Shown here in pieces: positions 55,095 to 63,678 of a stretch of 64,000 nt of DNA. Each line of letters begins with the position of its first letter. The stretch's first letter is position 1. The translations under genes were made by a program, and so were the position numbers. The notes below the pieces were generated by a model. The model searched no databases, had not been told where the DNA came from, and was given only the letters and a program-made list of their open reading frames with translations. Origin of the DNA: Candidatus Stackebrandtia excrementipullorum (lineage in GTDB: Bacteria; Actinomycetota; Actinomycetes; Mycobacteriales; Micromonosporaceae); contig DXGR01000080.1 in assembly GCA_019113825.1 (NCBI GenBank), forward strand, positions 1 to 64,000, read 5' to 3'.

Positions 55095-55940
55095 TTACCT
55101 GGCCTTGGCCAACGTTCCCAGGTAGAGCTCGATCACCTTCGGGTCGTTGACGAGGTCGGCCCCCGAGGCCGTGTAGGCGTTACGTCCCTGGTCCAGGACA
55201 TAACCGCGATCACAGATCTGCAGGCAACGGCGTGCGTTCTGCTCCACCATCACCACGGTCACTCCGGCGCTGTTGATTTGCTTCGTCTGGTAGAAGACCT
55301 CGTCCTGCATCATCGGGGACAACCCGGCCGACGGTTCGTCCAACAGCAGTACCGACGGATTCATCATCAGGGCGCGGGCCATAGCCACCATCTGGCGTTC
55401 ACCACCCGACAGAGAGCCCGCCCGTTGCTTGCGCTGCTTGGCCAACACGGGAAACAGGTCGGTTACGAATCCGAACCGTTCGGCGAACTTCTTGGGTTTC
55501 AGGTAGGTGCCCATCTCGAGGTTTTCCTCGATGGTCAGTTGCCCGAACACGTTGTTGGTCTGTGGGACGTACCCGACACCACGCGGAACCAGTGAATGGG
55601 CCTTGAGGTTCGTGATCTGTTCACCACGCAACCTGATCGCACCCTGACGAACACGGACCATACCGAACATCGACTTCAACAACGTCGACTTCCCGGCGCC
55701 GTTGGGACCGATGATCCCGATGAGCTCGCCTTCTTTCGCGTACAGGTCCGCGCCGTGCAGGATATCGACCTCCGGCGAGTAGCCTGCGTAGATCTCATCG
55801 ACGACCACGAGCGCGTCCTTGGACTGTTCCACGTGTTCGGAACGGTCGATCTGTTGGATGCCGGCGGTGTCGTCCTCCAGCTCGGCCTGCGTCAGCTCTT
55901 CCCCGGTGTCGTCAACCGGCGTCGACTTGTCATCGGTCAC
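55095..55940 (-). CDS. livF: ABC transporter ATP-binding protein (LivF-like)
   Basis: GIIGPNGAGKSTLLKSMFGM, LSGGERQMVAMARALMMNPSVLLLDEPSAGLSP. Confidence 0.94.
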   Translation of the reverse strand: MTDDKSTPVDDTGEELTQAELEDDTAGIQQIDRSEHVEQSKDALVVVDEIYAGYSPEVDILHGADLYAKEGELIGIIGPNGAGKSTLLKSMFGMVRVRQGAIRLRGEQITNLKAHSLVPRGVGYVPQTNNVFGQLTIEENLEMGTYLKPKKFAERFGFVTDLFPVLAKQRKQRAGSLSGGERQMVAMARALMMNPSVLLLDEPSAGLSPMMQDEVFYQTKQINSAGVTVVMVEQNARRCLQICDRGYVLDQGRNAYTASGADLVNDPKVIELYLGTLAKAR

Positions 55941-56833
55941 GACTCATCACCCTCGTTCGGAACATCGGAGGTTTCAGCACCGTCGTGGTGCTGTCCCAAG
56001 TAGGCGTCGATCACTGCAGAGTCGGCCATGACCGCAGAGGGCGGTCCTTCGGCGATGACGGCTCCCTGACCCATCACCACGACCCAGTCGCTGATGTCGT
56101 GCACCATGTCCATGTCGTGTTCGACGAACAGGACCGTCATGCCTTCTTCACGCAGTTCCTTGACGTGGCCCAGCAACGACTGCGTCAACGCAGGGTTGAC
56201 GCCCGCCATCGGCTCGTCCAGCATCACCATCGACGGATTCGCCATCAACGCTCGGGCCATTTCGAGTAGCTTTCGTTGACCACCCGAAAGGCTTCCGGCG
56301 AAATCGCGGTATTTGGTGTCGAGCTTGAAGCGTTCGAGCAGTTCCATGGCACGCTCACGGTTAGCGTTTTCCTGTGATGCCCAGGCAAAGGGCATGAGGC
56401 TCTGCCAGAAGCTTTCACCCGCTTGACCGCCGGCACCCAACAGCATGTTGTCCAACACGGTCATCCGGGACAGTGCCTTTGTCAGCTGGAACGTCCTGAT
56501 CATGCCGCTTCGCGCCACTTGGTGGGCGCGACGTCCGGCGAGGGACCGCCCTTCAAACGACCACATACCGGTATCGGGCTTGTCGAACCCGGTCAACAGG
56601 TTGAAGAGAGTGGTCTTCCCGGCTCCGTTGGGACCGATAAGGGCGGTAATCGCTCCACGCTGGATCTCCAAGTGGTCGACGTTGACAGCCTTCAAACCAC
56701 CAAACGACCGCGTTACCTTGTCGGCCACCAGGATCGAGTCCGCTTTCGCCGCACCGGGCACCGGGTCAACCGCCGCCAACGCCGCGGTCGCGCGCGCTTT
56801 CGCGGTCATGGTCGTCGTCTCGTCACCGGACAT
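55937..56833 (-). CDS. livG: ABC transporter ATP-binding protein (LivG-like)
   Basis: ALIGPNGAGKTTLFNLLTGFDKPDTG, LSGGQRKLLEMARALMANPSMVMLDEPMAGVNP. Confidence 0.94.
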   Translation of the reverse strand: MSGDETTTMTAKARATAALAAVDPVPGAAKADSILVADKVTRSFGGLKAVNVDHLEIQRGAITALIGPNGAGKTTLFNLLTGFDKPDTGMWSFEGRSLAGRRAHQVARSGMIRTFQLTKALSRMTVLDNMLLGAGGQAGESFWQSLMPFAWASQENANRERAMELLERFKLDTKYRDFAGSLSGGQRKLLEMARALMANPSMVMLDEPMAGVNPALTQSLLGHVKELREEGMTVLFVEHDMDMVHDISDWVVVMGQGAVIAEGPPSAVMADSAVIDAYLGQHHDGAETSDVPNEGDES

Positions 56834-57827
56834 CCAGGCTCAACTCCCTCTTGTCCCCAAGGATTCCCTGTGGACGGTAAATCAACAACAAGACCATTCC
56901 CACGCCCATGAAGACGTACACCAGCGGACCGGATTTCGTTGTCGCGAGGAGCCATGTCGGCAATACCTCGAGCGCCGAAAGGCCGTTGAGCACACCGACC
57001 AGGAAGTTGTAGAGGAACCAGAAGATCATGGCGCCCAGGAGCGGGCCGAACAGGCGGGCGGCGCCGCCAAGGATCAACATCACATAGCAGTAGAACGTCA
57101 GTTCGGTTGAAAAGAGGTCCGGCTGCACGTTGTCTCGGCCAAGACCGAACACGAAACCACCGAGAGCACCGAAGAGGCCTCCCAGGACCAGCGCCTGCAT
57201 CTTGAAGCTGAATACGTTCTTGCCCAGGCTGCGCACGGCGTCCTCGTCCTCGCGGATACCTTTCAGGACGCGCCCCCAAGGGCTACGCATGACCATGAAC
57301 ATCAACAGGATGCACAGTACGACCAGACCCCACCCGACCGTCATGACCCACAGGTCCGATCTGGTGTATTGCACGATCCCCAGATCCAGTCTCCAACTGT
57401 GCGGGTAGGGGTTCATCGCCTCGAAATCGGTGGTGAAGGTGCCCACGGGACGGGTTCCGTCGGAACCACCCGTGTATTCGCTGAAGGTCGTCGAACGTGC
57501 CAGTCTTCGAATGATCTCGGCCGCCGCGATCGTCACAATGGCCAGATAATCGGCTCTGAGTCGCAGCGTCGGGATGCCCAGAAGCAGCGCCAGAAGTACC
57601 GCCCCGGCCAAGCCGATGACGATGCTCAACCAGAACGGCAGATTGAACGCCGCGACCGCAATCGCCATACCGTAGGCCGCGACCGCGGCGAAACCGGCCT
57701 GCCCAAAGTTCAGCAGGCCCGCATAACCAAAATGAACGTTCAAACCGATGGCGCAGATGGCGTATGCCAACATCGTCGGCCCGAAGGCCTGTTGCAGTGC
57801 GCTGGAAAGGATTTGCATAAATTCCAC
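56823..57827 (-). CDS. livM: branched-chain amino-acid ABC transporter permease (LivM-like)
   Basis: LNVHFGYAGLLNFGQAGFAAVAAYGMAIAV; GLAGAVLLALLLGIPTLRLRADYLAIVTIAAAEIIR. Confidence 0.93.
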   Translation of the reverse strand: MEFMQILSSALQQAFGPTMLAYAICAIGLNVHFGYAGLLNFGQAGFAAVAAYGMAIAVAAFNLPFWLSIVIGLAGAVLLALLLGIPTLRLRADYLAIVTIAAAEIIRRLARSTTFSEYTGGSDGTRPVGTFTTDFEAMNPYPHSWRLDLGIVQYTRSDLWVMTVGWGLVVLCILLMFMVMRSPWGRVLKGIREDEDAVRSLGKNVFSFKMQALVLGGLFGALGGFVFGLGRDNVQPDLFSTELTFYCYVMLILGGAARLFGPLLGAMIFWFLYNFLVGVLNGLSALEVLPTWLLATTKSGPLVYVFMGVGMVLLLIYRPQGILGDKRELSLDVR

Positions 57828-57842
57828 GGCGATACTCCACCC

Positions 57843-59213
57843 TTACCCGATCCGCTCTCGGCGGCCCAGGATGCCCTGTGGCCGTATCAGCAACACCACG
57901 ATCAAGACGGCGAGACCGCCGACGTATTTAAGCTGCGGTTCGATCCACATCGTCGACACCTGTGTGAAGACGCCGATGAGTAGCGCGCCGAGGATGGCCC
58001 CGAACGCCGTACCCAAACCACCGAGAATGACGGCCGCGAAAATCAACAACAGCAGCTGCATACCCATGTCGAATTTCACGCCGCGGTCGAGGGTCAAGGC
58101 CGCGCCCGCCAAGGCCGCCAGCGCACCGCCGGCCGTCCACACCCAACGGATGACACGGTCGACGTCGATGCCCGACGCTCCTGCGAGCGAGGGGTTGTCG
58201 GCAACGGCTCTGATCGCCTTGCCGATTCTCGTGTACATCAGAACGAGTCCCACAATGATGACCGCCGCGATCGCGACCGCATCGATGATCAATTTCTTTG
58301 GCGTGGCCTGGAACAGCACGAAGTCGATCGATGTTTGGCTGACGTATTCGTTGAAGCGCTCCGTGTTGGGGCCCATCGTGTAGTTGGTCATGTAACGCAG
58401 GATCAACGCGAAACCGATGGAAATGATCATCATGGTGACCAGGCCCGTACCACGTCTGCGCAGCTGTCCCCAGAAGAACCTGTCCTGAAGCCACCCGAAC
58501 AGTCCGCCCAGGATTACCGCCGCCGGCATGGCCCACACAACCGGGACGCCGAAGCTGACGTTGACGATGTACGCCATCGCTCCGCCAAACGTGACCAGCT
58601 CACCGTGGGCGAAGTTCGTGAGCCCCATCGTCCCGTAGACAAGAGACAGCCCGACTGCGGCGAGACCGATGATCAGACCGAAGTGAAGGCCGTTGTAGAT
58701 GACGTTGCCCCATCGGGCGAACCCGCTGCCGCCCCCACAGATCTCCTCGCCGGTTTCCTCGTCGACGATGCACTTCTCTTCCTCGGGGCTTTGAGACCCC
58801 TCGGTGTCTCCGGAAGAGTTGTCGGGCTCGTTCAGACTGCTACCCAACGGGAACAGAGCGTTTCGGACCGCTCCCGCGTCGACACGCAGCAGGTCGGTGG
58901 AGTTTCGACCGGTCCTGACGACAAGGTCGTCTGGGAGGGTCGACTCGTCGAGTTCGACGCGGTATTCGCCCGGCTCCGGCACCAAAATCTCCCAGGTGCC
59001 GTCATCGGCCGATTCGGCGGTACCAACCTCGGAGTCGTTGGCGTCGTAGACGGTAAGAGTCACTCCGGCTACCGGTTCGTCATCGGCGTCCTTGTTCTCC
59101 AGCACACCTTTGAAGCCCTGCTCGTCTTGAGCCCAACCGGCTGAGGCCCCCAACCCGAGTAGCACGAACAGTGCACCCACCAGGGCGCACAGCGATATCC
59201 CGATTCTTCGCAA
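57843..59213 (-). CDS. livH: branched-chain amino-acid ABC transporter permease (LivH-like) with exported N-terminal domain
   Basis: Permease core GLIIGLAAVGLSLVYGTMGLTNFAHGELVTFGG preceded by a signal peptide and an Ig/prealbumin-like domain. Confidence 0.92.
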   Translation of the reverse strand: MRRIGISLCALVGALFVLLGLGASAGWAQDEQGFKGVLENKDADDEPVAGVTLTVYDANDSEVGTAESADDGTWEILVPEPGEYRVELDESTLPDDLVVRTGRNSTDLLRVDAGAVRNALFPLGSSLNEPDNSSGDTEGSQSPEEEKCIVDEETGEEICGGGSGFARWGNVIYNGLHFGLIIGLAAVGLSLVYGTMGLTNFAHGELVTFGGAMAYIVNVSFGVPVVWAMPAAVILGGLFGWLQDRFFWGQLRRRGTGLVTMMIISIGFALILRYMTNYTMGPNTERFNEYVSQTSIDFVLFQATPKKLIIDAVAIAAVIIVGLVLMYTRIGKAIRAVADNPSLAGASGIDVDRVIRWVWTAGGALAALAGAALTLDRGVKFDMGMQLLLLIFAAVILGGLGTAFGAILGALLIGVFTQVSTMWIEPQLKYVGGLAVLIVVLLIRPQGILGRRERIG

Positions 59214-59367
59214 CGGGGCTCCTTATGAGCAGCGGCGGATAGATCCTGCAATCAAACGTGTCGGGGATCATACCGAGGCGTGCCGGTCGGAAGTAGCACC
59301 GATGCGAAGCTGTTATCAAGTCGCGGCGACATGGCGATCGGATCATTCGCCGTGTGCGCCCACGAGG

Positions 59368-59994
59368 TCAATCCGACGACGCGTCATCCGTTGTGACACC
59401 GTCGGGTTCGGACTCGTCGATGATTCGCTCGGCGACCGCCCGCATGGACAGCCTGTGGTCCATGGCCGCTCGCTGGATCCAACGAAACGCGTCGGGTTCC
59501 GACATTCCATACCGCGTCATCAAGAGGCCTTTGGCGCGGTCGACGAGTTTGCGGATCTCCAACCGTTCCGACAGGTTGTCGACCTCACGTTCCAAAGCGA
59601 CGAGTTCGGCGAAGCGTGCCAGCGACAGTTCGATCGCGGGCACCAGATCGCTTTTCTGGAACGGCTTCACCAAGTACGCCATGGCACCGGCACTTTGCGC
59701 CCGCGCGATCAGGTCACGCTGACTGAACGCCGTCAGTATCACCACGGGGGCGATCCTCGCCGACACGATTTTCTCCGCCGCCTGAAGCCCGTCCATGATC
59801 GGCATTTGAATGTCGCAGATCACCAGGTCCGGGCGGGTCTCCTGCGCAAGTTTCACCGCAGCCTCACCGTCGGCGGCCTCCGCGACGACCTCATAACCTT
59901 CCTCGGTCAACATCTCTGCCAAGTCCAGGCGGATCAGGCCTTCGTCCTCGGCGATCAGGACCCTCCGGCGCGCGGTTTCGGCGTTACCCGTCAT
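59368..59994 (-). CDS. ANTAR-domain response regulator (PdtaR-like)
   Basis: RRVLIAEDEGLIRLDLAEMLTEEGYEVVAEAADGEAAVKLAQETRPDLVICDIQMPIMDG; C-terminal ANTAR RKLVDRAKGLLMTRYGMSEPDAFRWIQRAAMDHRLSMRAVAERI; ATG 59994. Confidence 0.95.
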   Translation of the reverse strand: MTGNAETARRRVLIAEDEGLIRLDLAEMLTEEGYEVVAEAADGEAAVKLAQETRPDLVICDIQMPIMDGLQAAEKIVSARIAPVVILTAFSQRDLIARAQSAGAMAYLVKPFQKSDLVPAIELSLARFAELVALEREVDNLSERLEIRKLVDRAKGLLMTRYGMSEPDAFRWIQRAAMDHRLSMRAVAERIIDESEPDGVTTDDASSD

Positions 59995-60256
59995 GCCCGT
60001 GGCACACCCTTCCGTTGCTCCATCGACGTGCCGGCACGGTGCCGTATACGCGGATAAAAGCGTAACCGGTCGAGGCGTGGATCGGCCTCGTGGACCGGGT
60101 AAGTCAGCGCGGCGGCGGCACCGCCGGTGAGAACGGGGCACAGGTTGATACGCCGTGGGGCGGCCACCGCGAGAGCTGAAAACGGTCCGGGTACTATATT
60201 CACCGCGGCCTTCAATCGTCGATCAACCCGTTGTTCGACGTCGAAGTCTGTTTCAT

Positions 60257-60343
60257 GCCGAGGTGGTGGAATTGGCAGACACGATGGATTCAAAATCCAT
60301 TGTCCGCGAGGGCGTGCGGGTTCAAGTCCCGCTCTCGGCACCA
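60257..60343 (+). tRNA. tRNA-Leu (anticodon CAA), CCA encoded
   Basis: gccgagg...tctcggc acceptor, anticodon loop ttCAAaa, long variable arm, T-loop ggttcaagtccc, discriminator A plus CCA. Confidence 0.96.
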
Positions 60344-60363
60344 GTGTGATGTCTCAGGACATC
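60329..60363 (+). repeat. direct repeat copy 1 (tRNA-Leu 3' end and flank)
   Basis: ccgctctcggcaccag tgt gatgtctcaggacatc. Confidence 0.85.
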
Positions 60364-60368
60364 GAGGA

Positions 60369-60407
60369 CGGCTGAACCCATGTTTTGTGGGTTCAGCCGT
60401 TTCTGTT
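60369..60407 (+). terminator. terminator after tRNA-Leu
   Basis: cggctgaaccca / tgggttcagccg, 12-bp arms, then tttctgtttt. Confidence 0.85.
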
Positions 60408-60600
60408 TTGCGGGTGGGGCCGGGTGGTCGTCCGGTGGATTGGTAGCGCTTGGTGGGGTCGAGGGCCAGTTGGGCGAAGGACTTCGCCGGTGATGGCGTT
60501 GATGATGGTGATGTCGAGGTCTTGGATAAGGGCGATGACGGGTTCGGGTGTGGGTTCGTCCGATGCCAACGGAGTAGAAGACATGCCTGAGCATCCCCGA
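60398..60600 (-). pseudogene. C-terminal remnant of an IS481/integrase-core-type transposase, frameshifted
   Basis: Three frames concatenate to MLRHVFYSVGIGRTHTRTR / VIALIQDLDITIINAITGEVL / LALDPTKRYQSTGRPPGPTRK, which resembles the C-terminus of actinobacterial IS481-like transposases (from memory). Confidence 0.65.
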
Positions 60601-60680
60601 TCGAAGCCTGTCGGCCATGACCCGACACATCAGTCCGGCATGACCCGAGACACCCGGCCGGGATGTCCTGAACCACAGCA

Positions 60681-60714
60681 CCGCTCTCGGCACCAGAAGA
60701 TGTCTTAAGGCATC
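60681..60714 (+). repeat. direct repeat copy 2 of tRNA-Leu 3' end
   Basis: ccgctctcggcaccag aa gatgtcttaaggcatc; identical 16-bp core to copy 1. Confidence 0.85.
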
Positions 60715-60721
60715 ACGACAG

Positions 60722-60750
60722 AGCCGGGCTCCGGTGGAGTCCGGCTTTTT
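60722..60750 (+). terminator. terminator downstream of repeat copy 2
   Basis: agccgggctcc ggt ggagtccggct followed by tttt. Confidence 0.8.
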
Positions 60751-60884
60751 CGTGCCGTTGGAACACGCCACTCTTACGGCATGCGTGAGCGGCGCCCCTT
60801 CCGTCTCGAAACACATCGACACGCGGTTCAACGGGTCGACGGCTGGACCGCGTTCGCGTCGATTGCGACCAGCGCGCCACCGGT

Positions 60885-61850
60885 TTATCCCTGCAGCTCT
60901 TCCCAGATCTCACGGTCACGTTCGGGAGTCCAGATACGAGGTCGGGCGACCCCGGACAACTCGTCCCACAGCCGCGAAACGTTGAACGGGAGGCAATGGT
61001 CGAATATCGGCCAACCACCGTAGGTCGGCGCGAGAGCCCGGTGCACAGCAGCGAAAGCGTCCTTCAAGCTGCCTCCGGCCTTGTGCACCGTCGTGGTGCG
61101 TTCAATGGTTGTCGTCAGAAACCGACGGGTCTGTTCGATGGACGCGGCGACAGCCGCGCCTCCATGGGCGACGGCGCCTCGCCCGCCGACAAGCACGTCG
61201 GCCCCGAACCCGGCGACGGTGTCGAGCGTGCTCGTGGCCCACTCCCGGTGAAAAGCGTCTCCCGTGTACAGCGCCGCCTGTGATTCGACAAGGTCTCCGG
61301 TGAACAGAATCCTGTGCCGCGGAAGCCACACGACAAGGTCGCCCTCCGTATGGCCTTTGCCGCAATAGGCAAGGACGACCTCTCCCCTGCCCTGGCCCAG
61401 CTGGATGGTCATCCGCTCCGAGAACGTCATCGTGGGATGCGTCAAACCGCGAATGGTCTCCGGGCGCTCGAACAGACGTGGCATACGGGCCTGTTCCGAC
61501 AACCGATCGGCCTCGCCCCGCTCGTTGATCAACGCCGCGGTCTTCTCGTGCGCAATGATCTTGTCCGTGCCGAACGCCTCGGCTCCGAGAGTACGAACGG
61601 CGTGGTAATGCGTCAGCACGAGGTACCGAACGGGCTTGTCGGTGTGCCGTCTCAGTGTCTCAAGCCACCGTCGCGCAGTGTGCGGAGTGGCTGTGGCCTC
61701 AATGCAGACAACGAAGTCGTCGCCCTCGATGGCCGCCACGTTGGGATCGCCTTCGGCGGTGAGTGCGTATATGCCGTCACCGAGCACCTCGACGGTTTGC
61801 TGCTTCGGAGTGGTGTCGGCGCTGGACGCAAACGGACGACTCACAGCCAT
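60885..61850 (-). CDS. MBL-fold metallohydrolase
   Basis: YLVLTHYHAVRTLGAEAF, GHTEGDLVVWLPRHRILFTGDLVE. Confidence 0.85.
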   Translation of the reverse strand: MAVSRPFASSADTTPKQQTVEVLGDGIYALTAEGDPNVAAIEGDDFVVCIEATATPHTARRWLETLRRHTDKPVRYLVLTHYHAVRTLGAEAFGTDKIIAHEKTAALINERGEADRLSEQARMPRLFERPETIRGLTHPTMTFSERMTIQLGQGRGEVVLAYCGKGHTEGDLVVWLPRHRILFTGDLVESQAALYTGDAFHREWATSTLDTVAGFGADVLVGGRGAVAHGGAAVAASIEQTRRFLTTTIERTTTVHKAGGSLKDAFAAVHRALAPTYGGWPIFDHCLPFNVSRLWDELSGVARPRIWTPERDREIWEELQG

Positions 61851-61935
61851 CTATCCTCTCGCCGCAAGGAAAAGCGGCATATGAAGGTGCCCGGGACATC
61901 GCACGCGACGGCACCCGGAGCGTGCTCTCATCGTT

Positions 61936-62142
61936 CTAGGAGTCGTCACGATCGTCATCGTCATCGTCATCGTCGTCGCGATCGTCGTCGTCGTCGCGAT
62001 CGTCGTCGTCGTCGCGATCGTCGTCGCCCGGGTTCTCGGTCACCTGGTCGTCTTGAGGCTCATCGTCGCCGCCGCCGCAAGCGGACATGCCGAAGGCAAG
62101 CGTCGCGGCCATCACCGCGCCAACGATCCGTGTCTTCATCAT
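61936..62142 (-). CDS. small Asp-rich lipoprotein (68 aa)
   Basis: MMKTRIVGAVMAATLAFGMSACGGGDDEPQ lipobox then (RDDDDD)n tail. Confidence 0.65.
   Translation of the reverse strand: MMKTRIVGAVMAATLAFGMSACGGGDDEPQDDQVTENPGDDDRDDDDDRDDDDDRDDDDDDDDDRDDS
61950..62030. repeat. short tandem repeat encoding poly-Asp/Arg tail
   Basis: Reiterated cgatcgtcgtcgtcgtcg 18-mers. Confidence 0.85.
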
Positions 62143-62238
62143 GTGCCGACAATAACCGGACCAGCCCCGGCCTCATGTGGTGACACCGATCCCGCCCGGT
62201 GATGTGCCGAGCCGCGGGGCACGCCTATGCAATCGGTT

Positions 62239-62688
62239 TCACCGCCAGGCAGCGGGGTCTGCCGCAAGGGAGACGACGTCGTCGGGAAGCGTTGACATGG
62301 CAACCGAATGCAACGTAACCGACTCGAGAATCGCGCGTTGGCCGGCCCGCAACGCAATCCACACCGTTTGCAATGCACCGGCTTCACCGGAATAGTCGAT
62401 GTTCTCGGGCCGTTGACCCCGCACTCCCATCAAGGGGCCGTCAACGACCCGAATGACGTCGGCCAACGAAATCTCCTGCGCCCCGCGAGCAAGACGGTGA
62501 CCACCGTCGGAGCCGCGTCGCGATTCGACGATGCCACCTCGGCGTAGCTGCAGCAGGATGGACTCACAGAACTTGGTGGGTATCCGTTGAGCTGCAGCGA
62601 CCCGTTCAGCCGACGTCCAGGTATCACCTGCCACGGTCAAAGCCAAACAGGCGCGCAAAGCATAGTCCACTCGAGCCGACAGTCGCAT
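62239..62688 (-). CDS. Rrf2-family transcriptional regulator
   Basis: MRLSARVDYALRACLALTVA...AAQRIPTKFCESILLQLRRGGIVESRRGSDGGHRLARGAQEISLADVIRVVDGPL. Confidence 0.93.
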   Translation of the reverse strand: MRLSARVDYALRACLALTVAGDTWTSAERVAAAQRIPTKFCESILLQLRRGGIVESRRGSDGGHRLARGAQEISLADVIRVVDGPLMGVRGQRPENIDYSGEAGALQTVWIALRAGQRAILESVTLHSVAMSTLPDDVVSLAADPAAWR

Positions 62689-62781
62689 GATCCCATTGTC
62701 GCCTACAACGGCTGTGGATCAACGCCCGTCGACGTCGCCCACCGCGCCGTCAGCCGACGGTTACGGTGCGGTCGCCGAACA

Positions 62782-63678
62782 TTATGGAACACCCTCGGGA
62801 GTCGCAGGCATCGGCCGGAGAAGCCCCTCCTGCACCGCCGTTCCGATATGACTGCCTTCTCGGGTGAAAAACATGCCGGTGGCCAGCCCGCGCCCGGCGG
62901 CCGCCGACGGCGACCGCGAGTCGTACAGGAACCATTCGTCGGCACGAAACGGCCGATGAAACCAGAGGGCGTGGTCGAGGCTTGCCCCCTGATACCCACC
63001 CGGCCCCCAGACCTTGCCGTGCTCGTTGAGGACGGTGTCAAGAAGGGTGAGGTCGCTGGCGTAGGTGAGCACGCACACGTGGATCAAGGGATCGTCCGGC
63101 AGACGTCCTGCGGCGCGCATCCAGACCCGCTGTTCATGCGCTGGAGGGCGCTCACCTGAGGCGGTGAAACCGGATTCGCCGACGTAACGGACGTCTATGG
63201 GACGTGCGGTCCTCGACCAGATGCCGAGCCGGTCTGGGTGATCGGCCAGACGCTGCGCCAGCGTGGGCACGTCTTCGGGCTCCGGGACCTTCAACGGTGA
63301 CGGCTCTGCGTGATCCAGCCCCTGTTCACCGATGTGGAAAGACGCGGACATGAAAAAGATGAGTTGACCGTTCTGCAGCGCGGTCGTCCGGCGCACCGAG
63401 AACGAACGCCCGTCCCTGATGCGTTCAACCTGATAAACAATCGGCTTGGTCGCATCACCGGGTCGCACAAAGTACCCGTGCAGCGAGTGCACCGAACGGT
63501 CCTCGTCCACGGTGCGTCCCGCGGCGATGAGCGCCTGTCCGGCGACCTGCCCACCGAAAACGCGCGGCGTGGACACCTGCGGCCCGATACCGCGGAAGAT
63601 GTTGACCTCGATTCGCTCGAGGTCGAGGACGTGCAACAGCTCGTCGACTGCGGCCTGCCCGGTCAGTATCCGGGTCAT
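62782..63678 (-). CDS. tesB: acyl-CoA thioesterase II
   Basis: VFGGQVAGQALIAAGRTVDEDRSVHSLHGYFVRPGDATKPIVYQVERIRDGRSFSVRRTTALQNGQLIF. Confidence 0.95.
   Translation of the reverse strand: MTRILTGQAAVDELLHVLDLERIEVNIFRGIGPQVSTPRVFGGQVAGQALIAAGRTVDEDRSVHSLHGYFVRPGDATKPIVYQVERIRDGRSFSVRRTTALQNGQLIFFMSASFHIGEQGLDHAEPSPLKVPEPEDVPTLAQRLADHPDRLGIWSRTARPIDVRYVGESGFTASGERPPAHEQRVWMRAAGRLPDDPLIHVCVLTYASDLTLLDTVLNEHGKVWGPGGYQGASLDHALWFHRPFRADEWFLYDSRSPSAAAGRGLATGMFFTREGSHIGTAVQEGLLRPMPATPEGVP

Noticed and set aside
61950-62030. Tandem repeats as a possible CRISPR
   Set aside because: 18-bp trinucleotide-like units without spacers, explained by a poly-Asp coding tail.
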